A stretch of DNA of 64,000 nt from assembly GCF_900454025.1 (NCBI RefSeq), contig NZ_UGQM01000001.1:3782001-3846000 (forward strand). The letters are read 5' to 3'. This document shows, piece by piece, positions 53,276-62,528 of this stretch. The notes under the pieces are model-generated. The model worked only from the letters and a program-made list of their open reading frames with translations. It was not told the DNA's origin and did no database searches. Position 1 is the stretch's first letter. Each line of letters starts with the position of its first letter. Made by a program: the position numbers and the translations under genes. Source of the DNA: Mycolicibacterium gilvum. GTDB lineage: Bacteria; Actinomycetota; Actinomycetes; Mycobacteriales; Mycobacteriaceae.

Positions 53276-54972
53276 CCCGGATTTTGCGTGGTAATTGGTG
53301 TGGGTTCGGTGTGATGCCGAGTTGTGTTGTTGGGTAGTGGTTTTCGTGTGGTGGCGTAGAGGTGCTGTCCCGTGTCGCCGGGTGGGGCGGGCTTTCCTGG
53401 GGCCTGTGGGTCCTTCATCGTTGATGGGTCCGATGGGGTGGGGTGTTATCCGAAGGCGGTGCGGACGCGGTGCCAGGCGGCGGCGATCGCCGCCGCCCAG
53501 CGCCAGGTGGCATCGATGCGTAGCCGCAGTTGGCGGGCGCCGCGGGTGATACGGGCGGCCACGTGCAGGACCCGGTAGCGGAACGTGGTGATCTCGACGC
53601 GGGCCAGAGCGCGATCGCTGGCGAACCCGATGAGGCGGGTCCAGGTGACCAGGTCAGCGGCGGCCAGGACGATTTCGAGCCAGGCAGCATTGGCCCAGAA
53701 GGAGTGGCAGGGCAGGTTACGCAGCCCGGTGGCTTTGAGTTCGCGGATACGGTCCTCGACGCGGGCGTGCTGGCGGTGCCGTAGTTCCAGACCGGCGACC
53801 TGACCGGGTACGACACCCGGTGGTGTGTCGGTGATGAACGCGGTGACCCGCATGCCGTCGGCGTCGGTGAACCGCAACTGCGCGCCGGGGTGGGGGCGTT
53901 CTTTACGCAGGATCAGCCGGGTCCCTTCGGGCCAGGAGGCCAGGTTGACCAGGTCGGTGGCTTCAGCGACCCACGCGCCGTCGCGGATCCCGCCGTCGGT
54001 GTCGATCGCTGGATACCAGCAATCGCCGAGGTTGAGGGTGTCCACGGCGTCCTGGACGCGGGTATCGACGGGGTACCCGAAGGAGAACCCGGCCCCGGCG
54101 GCCCGGCACGCTGCGGCGAATTTGTGGGTGGATCCGGCGGTATCGCAGCGCACCAACACCTTCGGGGCCTCGGGGTTGTCGGGATCGTCGGGGTTGGGCC
54201 GCCACGCCGCTGGCAGCGATGCCAAAGCCTGGTGCAGGACGATGATGTGGTCGGAGGCGGTGTTGGAGCCGGCGTTACCGTTGCGCAGCAACCCGGCCAG
54301 GGCTTCGCCGCCGGCGATGTCGGGGCGGTCCAGAAACGCCAGCAGCGGGTGCAGCCCGAACGTTTTCTTCCAGGTCGGCGCAGCCCCGGCCTTGTTGTCG
54401 GAGTGATCGATCACCAGCGTGGCATCGATGTCGATATGCAGCCAGCCGCCGGTGGTGGGGGCGGCTCCGACAGCCCAGGCCGCTGCCCGCGCCGCGGCTC
54501 GGGCTGCGCGCACCCCGGGTAGATGCGCGGCATCGATCCGCTCATCGATCAGCCGCCACATGGTGGTCGTTGAGGCCTTGGCCCCCAGGACGTGCTCCCG
54601 GTCACCGCACAGCTGACCGACCGCGTCGATGCAGTCCGCGCCGTCGGCGACCGCGGCCGCCAGATCAGCGAACACCTCCCCAGGCGCATACACCCACGGG
54701 CCGCGGTAGGTGTCGGCCAACGCGGCCGTGACCTGCGCCGATAAGCCGGTCCGGTCGGCAAGCTCACGCAGCATGCCCATCCCGGCATGCGACACAACGC
54801 CATGGCCGTCGGCGGAAACTTTCACCGGCGATGCCGCCGCGATATTCTTCACCTGCGAAGTGCCTTCCCGTCAGGGTTTTTGAACCGTAGAGAAGTCCAA
54901 TTATTCCTTGCAGGACAGGCACTTTCGCTTATCTACACACCCCCACAGTCAACATTCCACGAAAAATCCGGG
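53276..54972 (-). mobile_element. IS1380-family insertion sequence (element 2)
   Basis: Ends CCCGGATTTTGCGTGG (left) and, read inward from the right, CCCGGATTTTTCGTGG. CTAG flanks both sides (53272-53275 and 54973-54976), fitting the 4-bp duplication of the family. It lies within an IS21 IstB remnant. Confidence 0.88.
53446..54852 (-). CDS. IS1380-family transposase (element 2)
   Basis: 468 residues: ADGADCIDAVGQLCGD, HIDIDATLVIDHSDNK with the first catalytic Asp, VLVRCDTAGSTHKF, and LKATGLRNLPCHSFWANAAWLEIVLAAADLV near the end. A different IS1380 lineage from element 1. The frame is intact. Confidence 0.9.
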   Translation of the reverse strand: MKNIAAASPVKVSADGHGVVSHAGMGMLRELADRTGLSAQVTAALADTYRGPWVYAPGEVFADLAAAVADGADCIDAVGQLCGDREHVLGAKASTTTMWRLIDERIDAAHLPGVRAARAAARAAAWAVGAAPTTGGWLHIDIDATLVIDHSDNKAGAAPTWKKTFGLHPLLAFLDRPDIAGGEALAGLLRNGNAGSNTASDHIIVLHQALASLPAAWRPNPDDPDNPEAPKVLVRCDTAGSTHKFAAACRAAGAGFSFGYPVDTRVQDAVDTLNLGDCWYPAIDTDGGIRDGAWVAEATDLVNLASWPEGTRLILRKERPHPGAQLRFTDADGMRVTAFITDTPPGVVPGQVAGLELRHRQHARVEDRIRELKATGLRNLPCHSFWANAAWLEIVLAAADLVTWTRLIGFASDRALARVEITTFRYRVLHVAARITRGARQLRLRIDATWRWAAAIAAAWHRVRTAFG

Positions 54973-54976
54973 CTAG

Positions 54977-55241
54977 CGGCGGATCTTTTTCAGCTGGCGC
55001 TAGGAGATTAGCGTGGTGCGCGGTCGACAGGCGCGTGATCCAGTTGCTGGCGGTGTTGAAGAGTACCGGGCGTGGGCAGCTTTCATGCCCGAGCCCGATC
55101 GCCCAGTGTTTTGCCGAGGCCTGGGTCGTCCGAGCAGGATCACGTTTTCGGCTTTCGGCACAAAAAATTCCGGTGACCCAAGTGGGCCAACACATCTCGC
55201 CGCAGCGAAGACGGCGATCGAGGTTCAAGCCCTCCAAACTT
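54977..55241 (-). pseudogene. IS21-family IstB ATPase remnant
   Basis: Minus-strand pieces in different frames match IstB: AENVILLG followed, after a frame change, by a GLGKT P-loop, and VLFNTASNWITRLSTAHHANLL. Both ends are missing and at least one frameshift is present. The IS1380 element 2 abuts it. Confidence 0.65.
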
Positions 55242-55338
55242 CTTGACCTGCGGATCGCTGCAAGGGTCCCCGCGCCGGCGGGAATCACCGGCACGGGGAC
55301 ATCGAGGAGAGCTCGACGCTCCTAGCTTTCTGGCACCC

Positions 55339-56001
55339 CTACAGCGAGCCGAGGATCTGCTCCATGGTCTCGATCTCTTTTTGTTGCGAGGCGATGATCG
55401 AACGTGCCATCTCGATCGCCGCCGCGAACTGGCCGTTGTCGACCTCAGTCTGCGCCATCGCGACCGCACCTCGGTGATGCTCGATCATCTGCGTCAAGAA
55501 CAGCCTGCTCGCCTCGACACCCTGCGCGTTACGAAGCGCGGTCATGTCTTGCTCGGTCATCATGCCGCCGCCGCCCATATTGCCCATGTCATGGCCGGGC
55601 ATGCCCGGCATACCGGCGCCCGGAGACGTCGTGGAAGACACGCCCCATTCTGATAGCCAGCCTTGCAATTGCTGGATTTCCGGGCCCTGAGCCGCCTTGA
55701 TTTCGTTGGCCAACGACACCACGCGCCCATCGATGCCCTGCTTAGCCAGCAGCATGTCGCTCATCTCAATTGCCTGCTGATGGTGTGGGATCATCCCTTG
55801 GGCGAAGGTGACATCGGCGTCGTTGTGCGCTTGAGCTTGGGCGCCGTTGCTTGCAGAAGCGGATGACGACGGGGTGGCCACCGCCGAGGTAGTCATCGAC
55901 GACGTGTCTTGTTCGCTTTGTGAGCTGTTACTGCAGGCGCTCAATGCGAGCGCTGCCGCCACTGCAGCGACGGCGATGCCGATTATCCGGTTCATTTGCA
56001 C
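55339..56001 (-). CDS. DUF305 lipoprotein B
   Basis: 220 residues from a GTG with AAGGA about 7 bases upstream. Lipobox LSAC (C23), Ser/Ala linker, and the DUF305 motifs GMIPHHQQAIEM and QMIEHHRGAVAMAQ around a Met-rich loop (MPGMPGHDMGNMGGGGMM). Paralogue of DUF305-A. Box R4 lies 69 bp upstream. Probably binds copper in the envelope. Confidence 0.88.
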   Translation of the reverse strand: MQMNRIIGIAVAAVAAALALSACSNSSQSEQDTSSMTTSAVATPSSSASASNGAQAQAHNDADVTFAQGMIPHHQQAIEMSDMLLAKQGIDGRVVSLANEIKAAQGPEIQQLQGWLSEWGVSSTTSPGAGMPGMPGHDMGNMGGGGMMTEQDMTALRNAQGVEASRLFLTQMIEHHRGAVAMAQTEVDNGQFAAAIEMARSIIASQQKEIETMEQILGSL

Positions 56002-56069
56002 GCGAATTCCTTTCGTTGCGCAGCTAGCCAGCCTGCAGGCAAAACCTAAAGGGTCGGGTCCATGTTCGA

Positions 56070-56086
56070 TGAAGAATCGGTAAAGA
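56070..56086. promoter_or_regulatory. Direct-repeat box R4
   Basis: TGAAGA at 56070 and TAAAGA at 56081, 11 bp apart; TCTTTA-N5-TCTTCA toward DUF305-B. Confidence 0.65.
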
Positions 56087-56124
56087 CCCTGACCGCCGGA
56101 GCTAGCGTTTCTGTCGCCGATCCC

Positions 56125-56500
56125 TTAGTCGTGATGGCCCGCCATGTGTCCGGAGGAAAACATGTGCACACTGGCCAGCACTCGGCCGACCCTCGGATCG
56201 GGAACGAAACGAGCCACGTTCCACGGTGCCTCAAACCGCTCCAACGTAGTCACATGACGACGGTCGATGGCTTCAACGATCATGTCGACCGGCATAGCCA
56301 TCCGGTGGGTGGCGTGCAATGCGTCGAAGGCCACCACTCGAAGCGCCTGGACCTTCTGCGGCTAGGGCGTGTTCAACAGCCGTCGGGCTGCGCGTCAAGT
56401 CGTGTACGAGGAATAACAAGACAGCATCGACCTCGTTGGGAAGCGGGGCGACCGCAGCATCCCCGGTCACGACCTCAAGCCTCCCACCACTTCATAACAG
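56125..56500 (-). pseudogene. SAM-dependent methyltransferase remnant
   Basis: Minus-strand segments in two frames read VDAVLLFLVHDLTRSPTAVEHALAA and then VVAFDALHATHRMAMPVD and TLERFEAPWNVARF, the post-motif region of a class I methyltransferase (the usual LRPGGRVVAF joint is broken by a frame change near 56340). The N-terminal SAM-binding motif is absent. Assignment is tentative. Confidence 0.45.
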
Positions 56501-56652
56501 CCCAAGCGTCGCGATAATCGGCCGCGATCACCGGGGCTCATGCGCCCGCCGCAACCGAGTACCGAAGCAACTCTGCGAGCGTCAGTCGTGCGCCGCGCAA
56601 CACCGCGGCGCCGGCGATTCGCTGGGGTACGACCCCAGCTGACCTCATTACA

Positions 56653-56670
56653 TACGTAACAACTACGCAT
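56653..56670. promoter_or_regulatory. Operator-like, site j
   Basis: TACGTAA at 56653 and TACGCAT at 56664, 11 bp apart. It may belong to the decayed methyltransferase gene on the minus strand or to Ldt-2. Confidence 0.5.
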
Positions 56671-56785
56671 ACCCAGTAGCAGCTGAGGATTTCACCCTGA
56701 CGCGCCAGACCCTCCCATCACCGAGTGTATCAGGTGCACTCGGCCCGCTCGCGCCGCGCAGTCAACCCACCTTTGCGCCGCGGGG

Positions 56786-56803
56786 TAGTTACGATGTACG
56801 TAT
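56786..56803. promoter_or_regulatory. Operator-like, site k
   Basis: TACGTAT at 56797 with a weaker TAGTTAC at 56786, 11 bp apart, 217 bp before Ldt-2. Confidence 0.45.
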
Positions 56804-57019
56804 CGATGCAGTAGCCGCTTCGGTGGCGACACGCTCGTGTTGTAGGTCAAAGGCGACGTTCAAACCTTTACCGAGCCTTCCACGAAGGAGCAGGAAAGCA
56901 AAACACCGAGCGGCGACCATGAATGGCGGTTACGTGTGCAACGCGGCGGGACGGCGCAGGACATCGAGGCTTGCAGCCCGTCGCATCTGCGTTGAGACGA
57001 CGGCAGAAAAGGGGTAGCC

Positions 57020-58243
57020 ATGCTGCTGCGGCGGCGGACTTCACGGATCGGTCGGCGGAACACTCGGCTCGGGCTCATCGCCGGGACGGTGGTGGCCTTG
57101 ACGGTGCTGCTCATAGGATGCAGCAGCAACGCGGCCCCGCGGCCACCGCAAGTGATCGCAGACAAGGGCGACCCGTATAGCGAATTACTGGTACCTACGC
57201 TGCAATCCTCAGTGGCAGACGGTGCCGTCGGTGTGGCGGTGGACTCTCCTGTCGCGGTGACCGCCGGCGACGGCGTCCTCGGCCCGGTCACCATGGTCAA
57301 TGCAGACGGCATTCCGGTCGACGGGCAGCTCAGCCCAGATGGAGTGACGTGGGCCACGACCGAGCCACTGGGCTACAACAAGCAGTACACGTTGCACGCC
57401 GAAGCGCTCGGACTCGGCGGCATCACACGCAACAGCATGACATTCCAAACGCAGTCGCCGAAGAACCTGACGATGCCTTACGTCATGCCCAACAATGGCG
57501 AAGTCGTCGGCGTCGGCCAACCCATCGCCGTCCGCTTCGACGAGGACATCCCGAACCGTCTGGCTGCCCAGAACGCGATTTCGGTCGTCACTACTCCGCC
57601 GGTGGACGGAGCGTTCTACTGGCTCAGCAGTAGCGAGGTCCGCTGGCGTCCGGCCGAGTACTGGAAACCCGGCACTACCGTTGAGGTTTCGGTCAAAACG
57701 TATGGTGTCGACCTCGGGAACGGCTTGTTCGGCCAGGACGACCTCAGCAGCCGGTTCACCATCGGCGACCAGATCATCGCCACCGCCGACGACACCACCA
57801 AGACGCTGAGCGTCAGGCGCAACGGCGAATTGGTCAAGACCATGCCGATGTCCATGGGTAAAGACAGCACACCCACTGACAATGGCGCCTACATCATCGG
57901 CGACAGGTACCCGAATCTGATCATGGACTCGTCGACCTACGGCGTGCCGGTCAATTCGCCAGACGGTTACCGGCTCGACGTCGATTGGGCGACGCAGATG
58001 TCTTACAGCGGCATCTATGTGCATTCAGCACCATGGTCGGTCAACAGTCAGGGTCGTGCCAACGTAAGCCACGGCTGCCTCAACGTCAGCCCCGCGAATG
58101 CCGTCTGGTTCTACGAGAACACCAAGCGCGGCGACATCGTCGAAGTCGTCAACACCGTGGGTCCAACACTGTCCGGTACCGACGGTCTTGGCGATTGGAA
58201 CATCCCGTGGGAACAGTGGCGAGCAGGAAATGCGAACCTCTGA
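57020..58243 (+). CDS. L,D-transpeptidase Ldt-2 (LdtMt2-like lipoprotein)
   Basis: 407 residues, one shorter than LdtMt2 (Rv2518c). Lipobox LIGC (C34), two Ig-like domains (about 55-250), YkuD domain with H335 in VHSAPWS and SHGCLNVSP (C353), and the C-terminal helix extension [12 protein letters not shown] typical of LdtMt2. Makes 3-3 cross-links. It precedes the propeller lipoprotein pseudogene by 84 bp on the same strand, probably one transcript. Confidence 0.92.
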   Translation: MLLRRRTSRIGRRNTRLGLIAGTVVALTVLLIGCSSNAAPRPPQVIADKGDPYSELLVPTLQSSVADGAVGVAVDSPVAVTAGDGVLGPVTMVNADGIPVDGQLSPDGVTWATTEPLGYNKQYTLHAEALGLGGITRNSMTFQTQSPKNLTMPYVMPNNGEVVGVGQPIAVRFDEDIPNRLAAQNAISVVTTPPVDGAFYWLSSSEVRWRPAEYWKPGTTVEVSVKTYGVDLGNGLFGQDDLSSRFTIGDQIIATADDTTKTLSVRRNGELVKTMPMSMGKDSTPTDNGAYIIGDRYPNLIMDSSTYGVPVNSPDGYRLDVDWATQMSYSGIYVHSAPWSVNSQGRANVSHGCLNVSPANAVWFYENTKRGDIVEVVNTVGPTLSGTDGLGDWNIPWEQWRAGNANL

Positions 58244-58326
58244 GCTACACCGAACAGTACCGATCAACGCTGCATAATCATCACAGGCGGCTGTCGGGGA
58301 CAGACCCCGGGAGATGGCACGCGCCC

Positions 58327-59173
58327 ATGCGATCAGCCTTGATCATTATCTCTACGGTTACCGCATTGCTGAGCAGCGCACGCTCAAGTGCCGACAGCCC
58401 CTATGGCCGATCCAACCCCAGGGGTCTTGCGCACATCCACGGCATGGGCGTGGATTCCGACGGCGTGTTGTATGCCGGCACGCACTACGGCGTGTACCGA
58501 CTCGCCGGGGAGCGCGACCCCGAACTCGTCGGCGACCTCGTGCAGGACTTCATGGGATTCACCGTCGTAGGACCGAATCATTTCCTGGGCAGTGGGCATC
58601 CCGGCGCAGACAGCCGCGACGCTCCACCGAACCTTGGTTTGATCGAAAGCACCGACGGCGGCCAAACCTGGCACACACTGTCGATGACCGGCGAGGCCGA
58701 TTTCCATTCCCTCGACTACCGGCATGGACTGCTCTTTGGACTCGACAGCGGAACCCGATCGGTGATGGTAACCGCAGACAAAAAGACGTGGGAGCGACGC
58801 GCGGAGGATCAGCGCCGTCGACATCGCGGTGTCACCCACCGAGCGGAACGGCGTCCTCGCCACGACCGGCACGGGCATGTTGCGCAGCGTCGACCAGGCT
58901 AAGACCTTCACACCTGTCGTCGGCACACCCCCTCTGATCTTGCGGAGTTGGCCCGACGACGGACCCTTGATCGGGGTTACCCCGACCGGGATGGTGTATG
59001 CCAGCCAAGATTCGGGGGCGACGTGGCAGGTGCGGCGCGATCTGGGTGAGCGCCCGCAGGCTGTGGAGTCAGCGGGGCGCGGCCTGGTGTTCGTTGCAAC
59101 CGAGAAGGGCATCCAGCGCTCGACCGACAGTGGAACCACGTTCGAAACGTTCTACACCTTCGATGCACCGTGA
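58327..59173 (+). pseudogene. Beta-propeller (F510_1955-type) lipoprotein B, frameshifted
   Basis: Paralogue of the gene at 12116-12958 (AHIHGMGVDSDGV, FMGFTVVGPNHFLGSGHPG, STDGGQTWHTL). The frame breaks at 58801-58808: removing one G there changes RRAEDQRR to RRAEISAVDIAVSP and continues to the stop at 59173 (STDSGTTFETFYTF). No clear lipobox cysteine remains in the signal peptide (LLSSARSS). Either a real frameshift or a base error. Confidence 0.8.
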
Positions 59174-60130
59174 ACGGGCTTAGTCGCAACCCCGCTGCGA
59201 CGTTGACGTCGCTGCATACCGCAACCAACAGCGCGCCACACAAAGCGCATCGGCCGAAGCAGCACGGAATCCGATTTGCCCCGCCGCTTATGCACGTACA
59301 TGAGGTTCAGTGCGAAAGGCACGCGGCAATTCCCTCTTGATGGATAACATTCGTTATCCATGAATAATCCCGCCCTTGCGCTTGAGGCTGCGATCCGCAC
59401 CTTCGGTCTGTACCTCGAGCAGGACGATTATCGCGAGCTTGGTCACCACCGACGCCGCCTCAGTGCGCCGCCAAGCCTGCGACGTCCGCGCCGGAGACTT
59501 TAACTCTGCCCGCCATCACGACCTTCCCCGAGCCCTTTCCGGCCCGCGCCGACACCGCGGCCATTTCTCATCCCGCGCGAAACCATTAGCCCTTCGCCGA
59601 CCTCTATCCCCGGCGGACCGTCGTCTGAACTGGCGCTGCTGAGCTACAGCGACCTACTGCGGTGGTCCTTTAACGGTCACGGTCAGCGCGAAACGATTGG
59701 CCAGCACCGCATCTGCTGGGCCTACACGGCGAGTCTGCGTCCTGCCTGTGTGGTTTGGCGCCACCACGGTGCAGCCGCCCCGCACCGCGGTGCCCCTCCA
59801 GCGCGGCTGAGCGTTCCAGCGGCAGCCTCGTGTAAACGCTTTCAGCTCATGCAGCTCAGCATTGCGACAACACCCGCCGCGCCGCACGAGGCCCCGCCCG
59901 GGGTCCCCCTTACGGCGCCAAGTTTCCGTGTCTCAGCGAAACTCTGCGCCGACCAGCGTGGGCTGGTCGCCAAGCAGCGCCGCCTGCACCGCGGCGGCCT
60001 CCCTGCCATCGCGCACCTCATCGCGCAGCGCCACCGATCGTTCGCGCTGCACCCCGCGGCTGTCGAAGCGCCGCATCGTTAGTTGGCCACCGCCGCCACC
60101 CGTCCGCGCCACACGTTCCAGTTGTCTCCC
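59174..60130. other. Gap between propeller pseudogene and IS3 element
   Basis: Contains the palindrome at 59340-59361 and a short plus-strand frame from the ATG at 59360 (MNNPALALEAAIRTFGLYLEQDD, about 47 codons) that looks protein-like but unfamiliar. The remainder to 60130 shows nothing I can name. Confidence 0.4.
59340..59361. repeat. Palindrome ATGGATA-N8-TATCCAT, copy 2
   Basis: Perfect arms ATGGATAAC and GTTATCCAT around ATTC. It shares arms, spacing and the following GAA with 30757-30780. The last bases include the ATG at 59360. Confidence 0.55.
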
Positions 60131-60184
60131 TGAACCACCCCGGGTTTGATGCACACCTTCTTTCGAGGGAAGGTCGTTTGCATC

Positions 60185-60496
60185 ATGCCAAGGAAGTACG
60201 ACGACGAGTTCAAGGCCCGAGCGGTCCGGTTGGTCACCGACCATGCCGAGGAGTACGACACCCGCACGGCCTGCATCACCGCGGTCGCCAAGCGGTTGGG
60301 GGTGTCGTATGAATCACTGCGCCGCTGGGTCAACCAGACCGAGGTCGACACCGGCCAACGTGACGGGGTGCCCACCGACGTCGCCCGTGAGAATAGAGAG
60401 CTGAAGCGCAAGAACCGCGAGCTTGAGGAAACCATCGAAATCCTCAAGGCGGCAACAAGTTTCTTCGTGCGGGAGAGCGACCCGCGACACCGTTGA
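60185..60496 (+). CDS. IS3 transposase OrfA
   Basis: 103 residues starting MPRKYDDEFKARAVRL: the HTH_Tnp_1 domain of IS3 OrfA followed by a leucine-zipper-like coiled coil (ENRELKRKNRELEETIEILKAA, residues about 70-92). Its stop overlaps the OrfB start; a frameshift product OrfAB is expected. Confidence 0.9.
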   Translation: MPRKYDDEFKARAVRLVTDHAEEYDTRTACITAVAKRLGVSYESLRRWVNQTEVDTGQRDGVPTDVARENRELKRKNRELEETIEILKAATSFFVRESDPRHR

Positions 60497-61455
60497 TTTG
60501 TGCGTTCATCGCCGAGCATCGTGCTCGGTTCGGGGTCGCTCCGATCTGCCGCGTGCTCACTGAGCACGGCTGCCAGATCGCCCCGAGAACCTTCTACGCC
60601 TGGCTGACCCGCCCCCCATCCGCTCGGGCGCTGTGGGACACCGTCATCACCGAGGTGCTCGCCGGCTTCTACGAGCCAGACGAGCACGGCCGACGCAAAC
60701 CGGAGTCACTGTACGGGGCTACCAAGATGTGGGCTCACCTGCACCGACAAGGCATTGTGGTGGCCCGCTGCACCGTGGAGCGCCTCATGCGGGCCAACGG
60801 CTGGCGCGGGGTTACCCGCCGCAAGAAGGTCCGCACCACGATCGCCGATCCCGCCGCGGCGCGGGCGGCCGATCTGGTCAAACGCCGGTTCCGGGTGCCC
60901 GCGCCCAACGTGCTGCTGGTCGCGGACTTCACCTACGTACGGCTGACCAACGGAACGTTCGTCTACACCGCATTCGCCATCGACGCCTACGCGGGCCGGA
61001 TAGTGGGATGGACCTGCTCGGCCAGCAAGGAGGACCGGTTCGTGCGTCAGGCGATCCGCCACGCCGCCCAACTTCGTATCGACGAGGGTAATCCATTGTT
61101 GGGCAACACTATTCACCATAGCGATGCGGGCTCTCAATATACGTCTGTGCGGTTCGGCGAGACCCTGGCGCTGTCTGGACTGGTGGCCTCAATCGGGACA
61201 GTCGGCGATGCCTTCGATAACGCTCTGGCGGAGACGACCATAGGGCTCTACAAGACTGAAGCCGTCCGCGATGACTCGCCGTTTCGGCGCGGCCCTCTGA
61301 GCCGTCTGACCGACGTGGAGCTGCTCACCGCCGAGTGGGTGCACTGGTACAACGCCGACCGGCTCATGCACCGCCTCGGTCGCATCCCACCCCTGGAGTA
61401 CGAAGCCGTCCACTACGCTACAAACGCGGCCAACTCAGAGGCTGCACACCAGTAA
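60493..61455 (+). CDS. IS3 transposase OrfB (integrase core)
   Basis: 320 residues opening with TTG at 60493, probably expressed as an OrfAB fusion by frameshifting. HTH_21 region (YGATKMWAHLHRQG), then the DDE core: VADFTYV, HHSDAGSQYTS and ETTIGLYKTE. The frame is intact. Confidence 0.9.
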   Translation: MICAFIAEHRARFGVAPICRVLTEHGCQIAPRTFYAWLTRPPSARALWDTVITEVLAGFYEPDEHGRRKPESLYGATKMWAHLHRQGIVVARCTVERLMRANGWRGVTRRKKVRTTIADPAAARAADLVKRRFRVPAPNVLLVADFTYVRLTNGTFVYTAFAIDAYAGRIVGWTCSASKEDRFVRQAIRHAAQLRIDEGNPLLGNTIHHSDAGSQYTSVRFGETLALSGLVASIGTVGDAFDNALAETTIGLYKTEAVRDDSPFRRGPLSRLTDVELLTAEWVHWYNADRLMHRLGRIPPLEYEAVHYATNAANSEAAHQ

Positions 61456-61484
61456 CCGGTGTGCATCAAACCCGGGGCGATTCA

Positions 61485-62105
61485 CCCTGAGCGCGGGCAA
61501 CGACGTGTTGCTGCGGGTCTATGTCCGACGCGATCTTTTGACACAACGGGTTGTCGCACTCATACAGACCCCGCACCCCCGCTACCGCACTGCCGCCTGC
61601 AACCGCCAGCGAGTAGTGATGCGAAAGCACGCCGATTCCCACGCCTTCTCGCGGGAGGTGTTTTCGGCCTTAGCCATCGGCGTCGATGGCACCGGTCCCA
61701 TTTGTTGCAGTCCGACGGCGTTCACCCGCAGACGACGTGACTGACACGCGCAATCTCGGCGGCGTGCAGCTGCCGATCAAACGATCAGTTGGCCCGCACT
61801 TCTTATGCCCTCGACCTTCAAACCGAACACCGACACAAGGTGCAGCCGCAGCGCCCCTCGATCCAACTGCAGGCCAGCCACTATGGACCATGAGTTGAAC
61901 GCCGCTGCACTTGGTCCGTCGTCGCAATCTGGGGCGCTCCACACTGCCCCGCCAAGCACCGTGCTGCTCCTCAAGGGAGCCGTCGCGATCCGGCGGCCGG
62001 GTGGTCGCCCTCGGTGCTCCCTCCGTTTTGGGAGCCCACGCCGACCGTCGACGCCGTCGTCACACCGAGGCCGACTTAGCATTTTCTGTTGCGCCGTTGC
62101 CGGTC
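61485..62105. other. Gap between IS3 and small mobilisation-side genes
   Basis: No protein I recognise. A minus-strand frame 62109-61777 (110 codons) overlaps the stop of the next gene as GTGA and could be a third small gene, but its codon use and sequence are unconvincing. Confidence 0.35.
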
Positions 62106-62348
62106 TCACTGTTGGATCCGCGGCGCAGCACCGCCACGTAGTGCATGCGAACCGCTTCTCGCCGTGCGCTTCTCAATCTTCGGCGCGTGTCGCAGCATGG
62201 CCCTGACCTCGCCGATGCCGTCGCCGGTCAGTTCGGCGATCGTCGTCAGCGTCTCACCACTTTCCTGCAGCAACCGGATCGCCTCGCCGGCCTCGGCCCG
62301 AGTGCCGGCACGCCGCTTGTTTGCCTCGGCGCGCACCTGCCCGGTCAC
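62106..62348 (-). CDS. Small hypothetical protein next to relaxase
   Basis: About 80 residues from a GTG at 62348 with GAAAGG upstream. The central part (AGEAIRLLQESGETLTTIAEL, IGEVRAML) looks like a helix-turn-helix. It follows the 52-residue gene at 62528-62370 by about 20 bp on the same strand, divergent from the relaxase. A small DNA-binding regulator or mobilisation accessory is a guess. Confidence 0.5.
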   Translation of the reverse strand: MTGQVRAEANKRRAGTRAEAGEAIRLLQESGETLTTIAELTGDGIGEVRAMLRHAPKIEKRTARSGSHALRGGAAPRIQQ

Positions 62349-62369
62349 CGCCGCCAACCTTTCGGTCTC

Positions 62370-62528
62370 CTAGAGGTCGATTTCGGCCAGCCTGGCCTTG
62401 GCCACGATGTAGGTCGCCGCGTTTTCGATGTTGGCACGCTCCCGTGCGGCACGGGCCTGGTTGGCGCGCCGCGTCGCTTCACGTGCTCGCCGGCGGGCCT
62501 CGATCTTTGATGCTCCTGCTGTTGTCAT
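62370..62528 (-). CDS. Small basic Ala/Arg-rich protein
   Basis: 52 residues starting MTTAGASKIEARRRAREATRR-like, a predicted single amphipathic helix rich in Arg and Ala, ending KARLAEIDL. The frame opens further upstream at 62591. Position in front of the relaxase gene and its basic helix suggest a nucleic-acid-binding accessory, but I do not recognise the family. Confidence 0.45.
   Translation of the reverse strand: MTTAGASKIEARRRAREATRRANQARAARERANIENAATYIVAKARLAEIDL

Larger units (their letters stand above)
56501..57019. other. Ldt-2 upstream region
   Basis: No gene seen. Contains operator-like sites j (56653-56670) and k (56786-56803). A GGGG-containing ribosome site precedes the Ldt-2 ATG. 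Confidence 0.5.
60131..61484 (+). mobile_element. IS3-family insertion sequence, intact
   Basis: Imperfect terminal repeats: TGAACCACCCCGGGTTTG (left) and, inward from the right, TGAATCGCCCCGGGTTTG, both continuing ATGCACACC. CCC flanks both sides (60128-60130 and 61485-61487), the 3-bp duplication usual for IS3. A truncated copy lies at 18193-18366. Confidence 0.92.
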
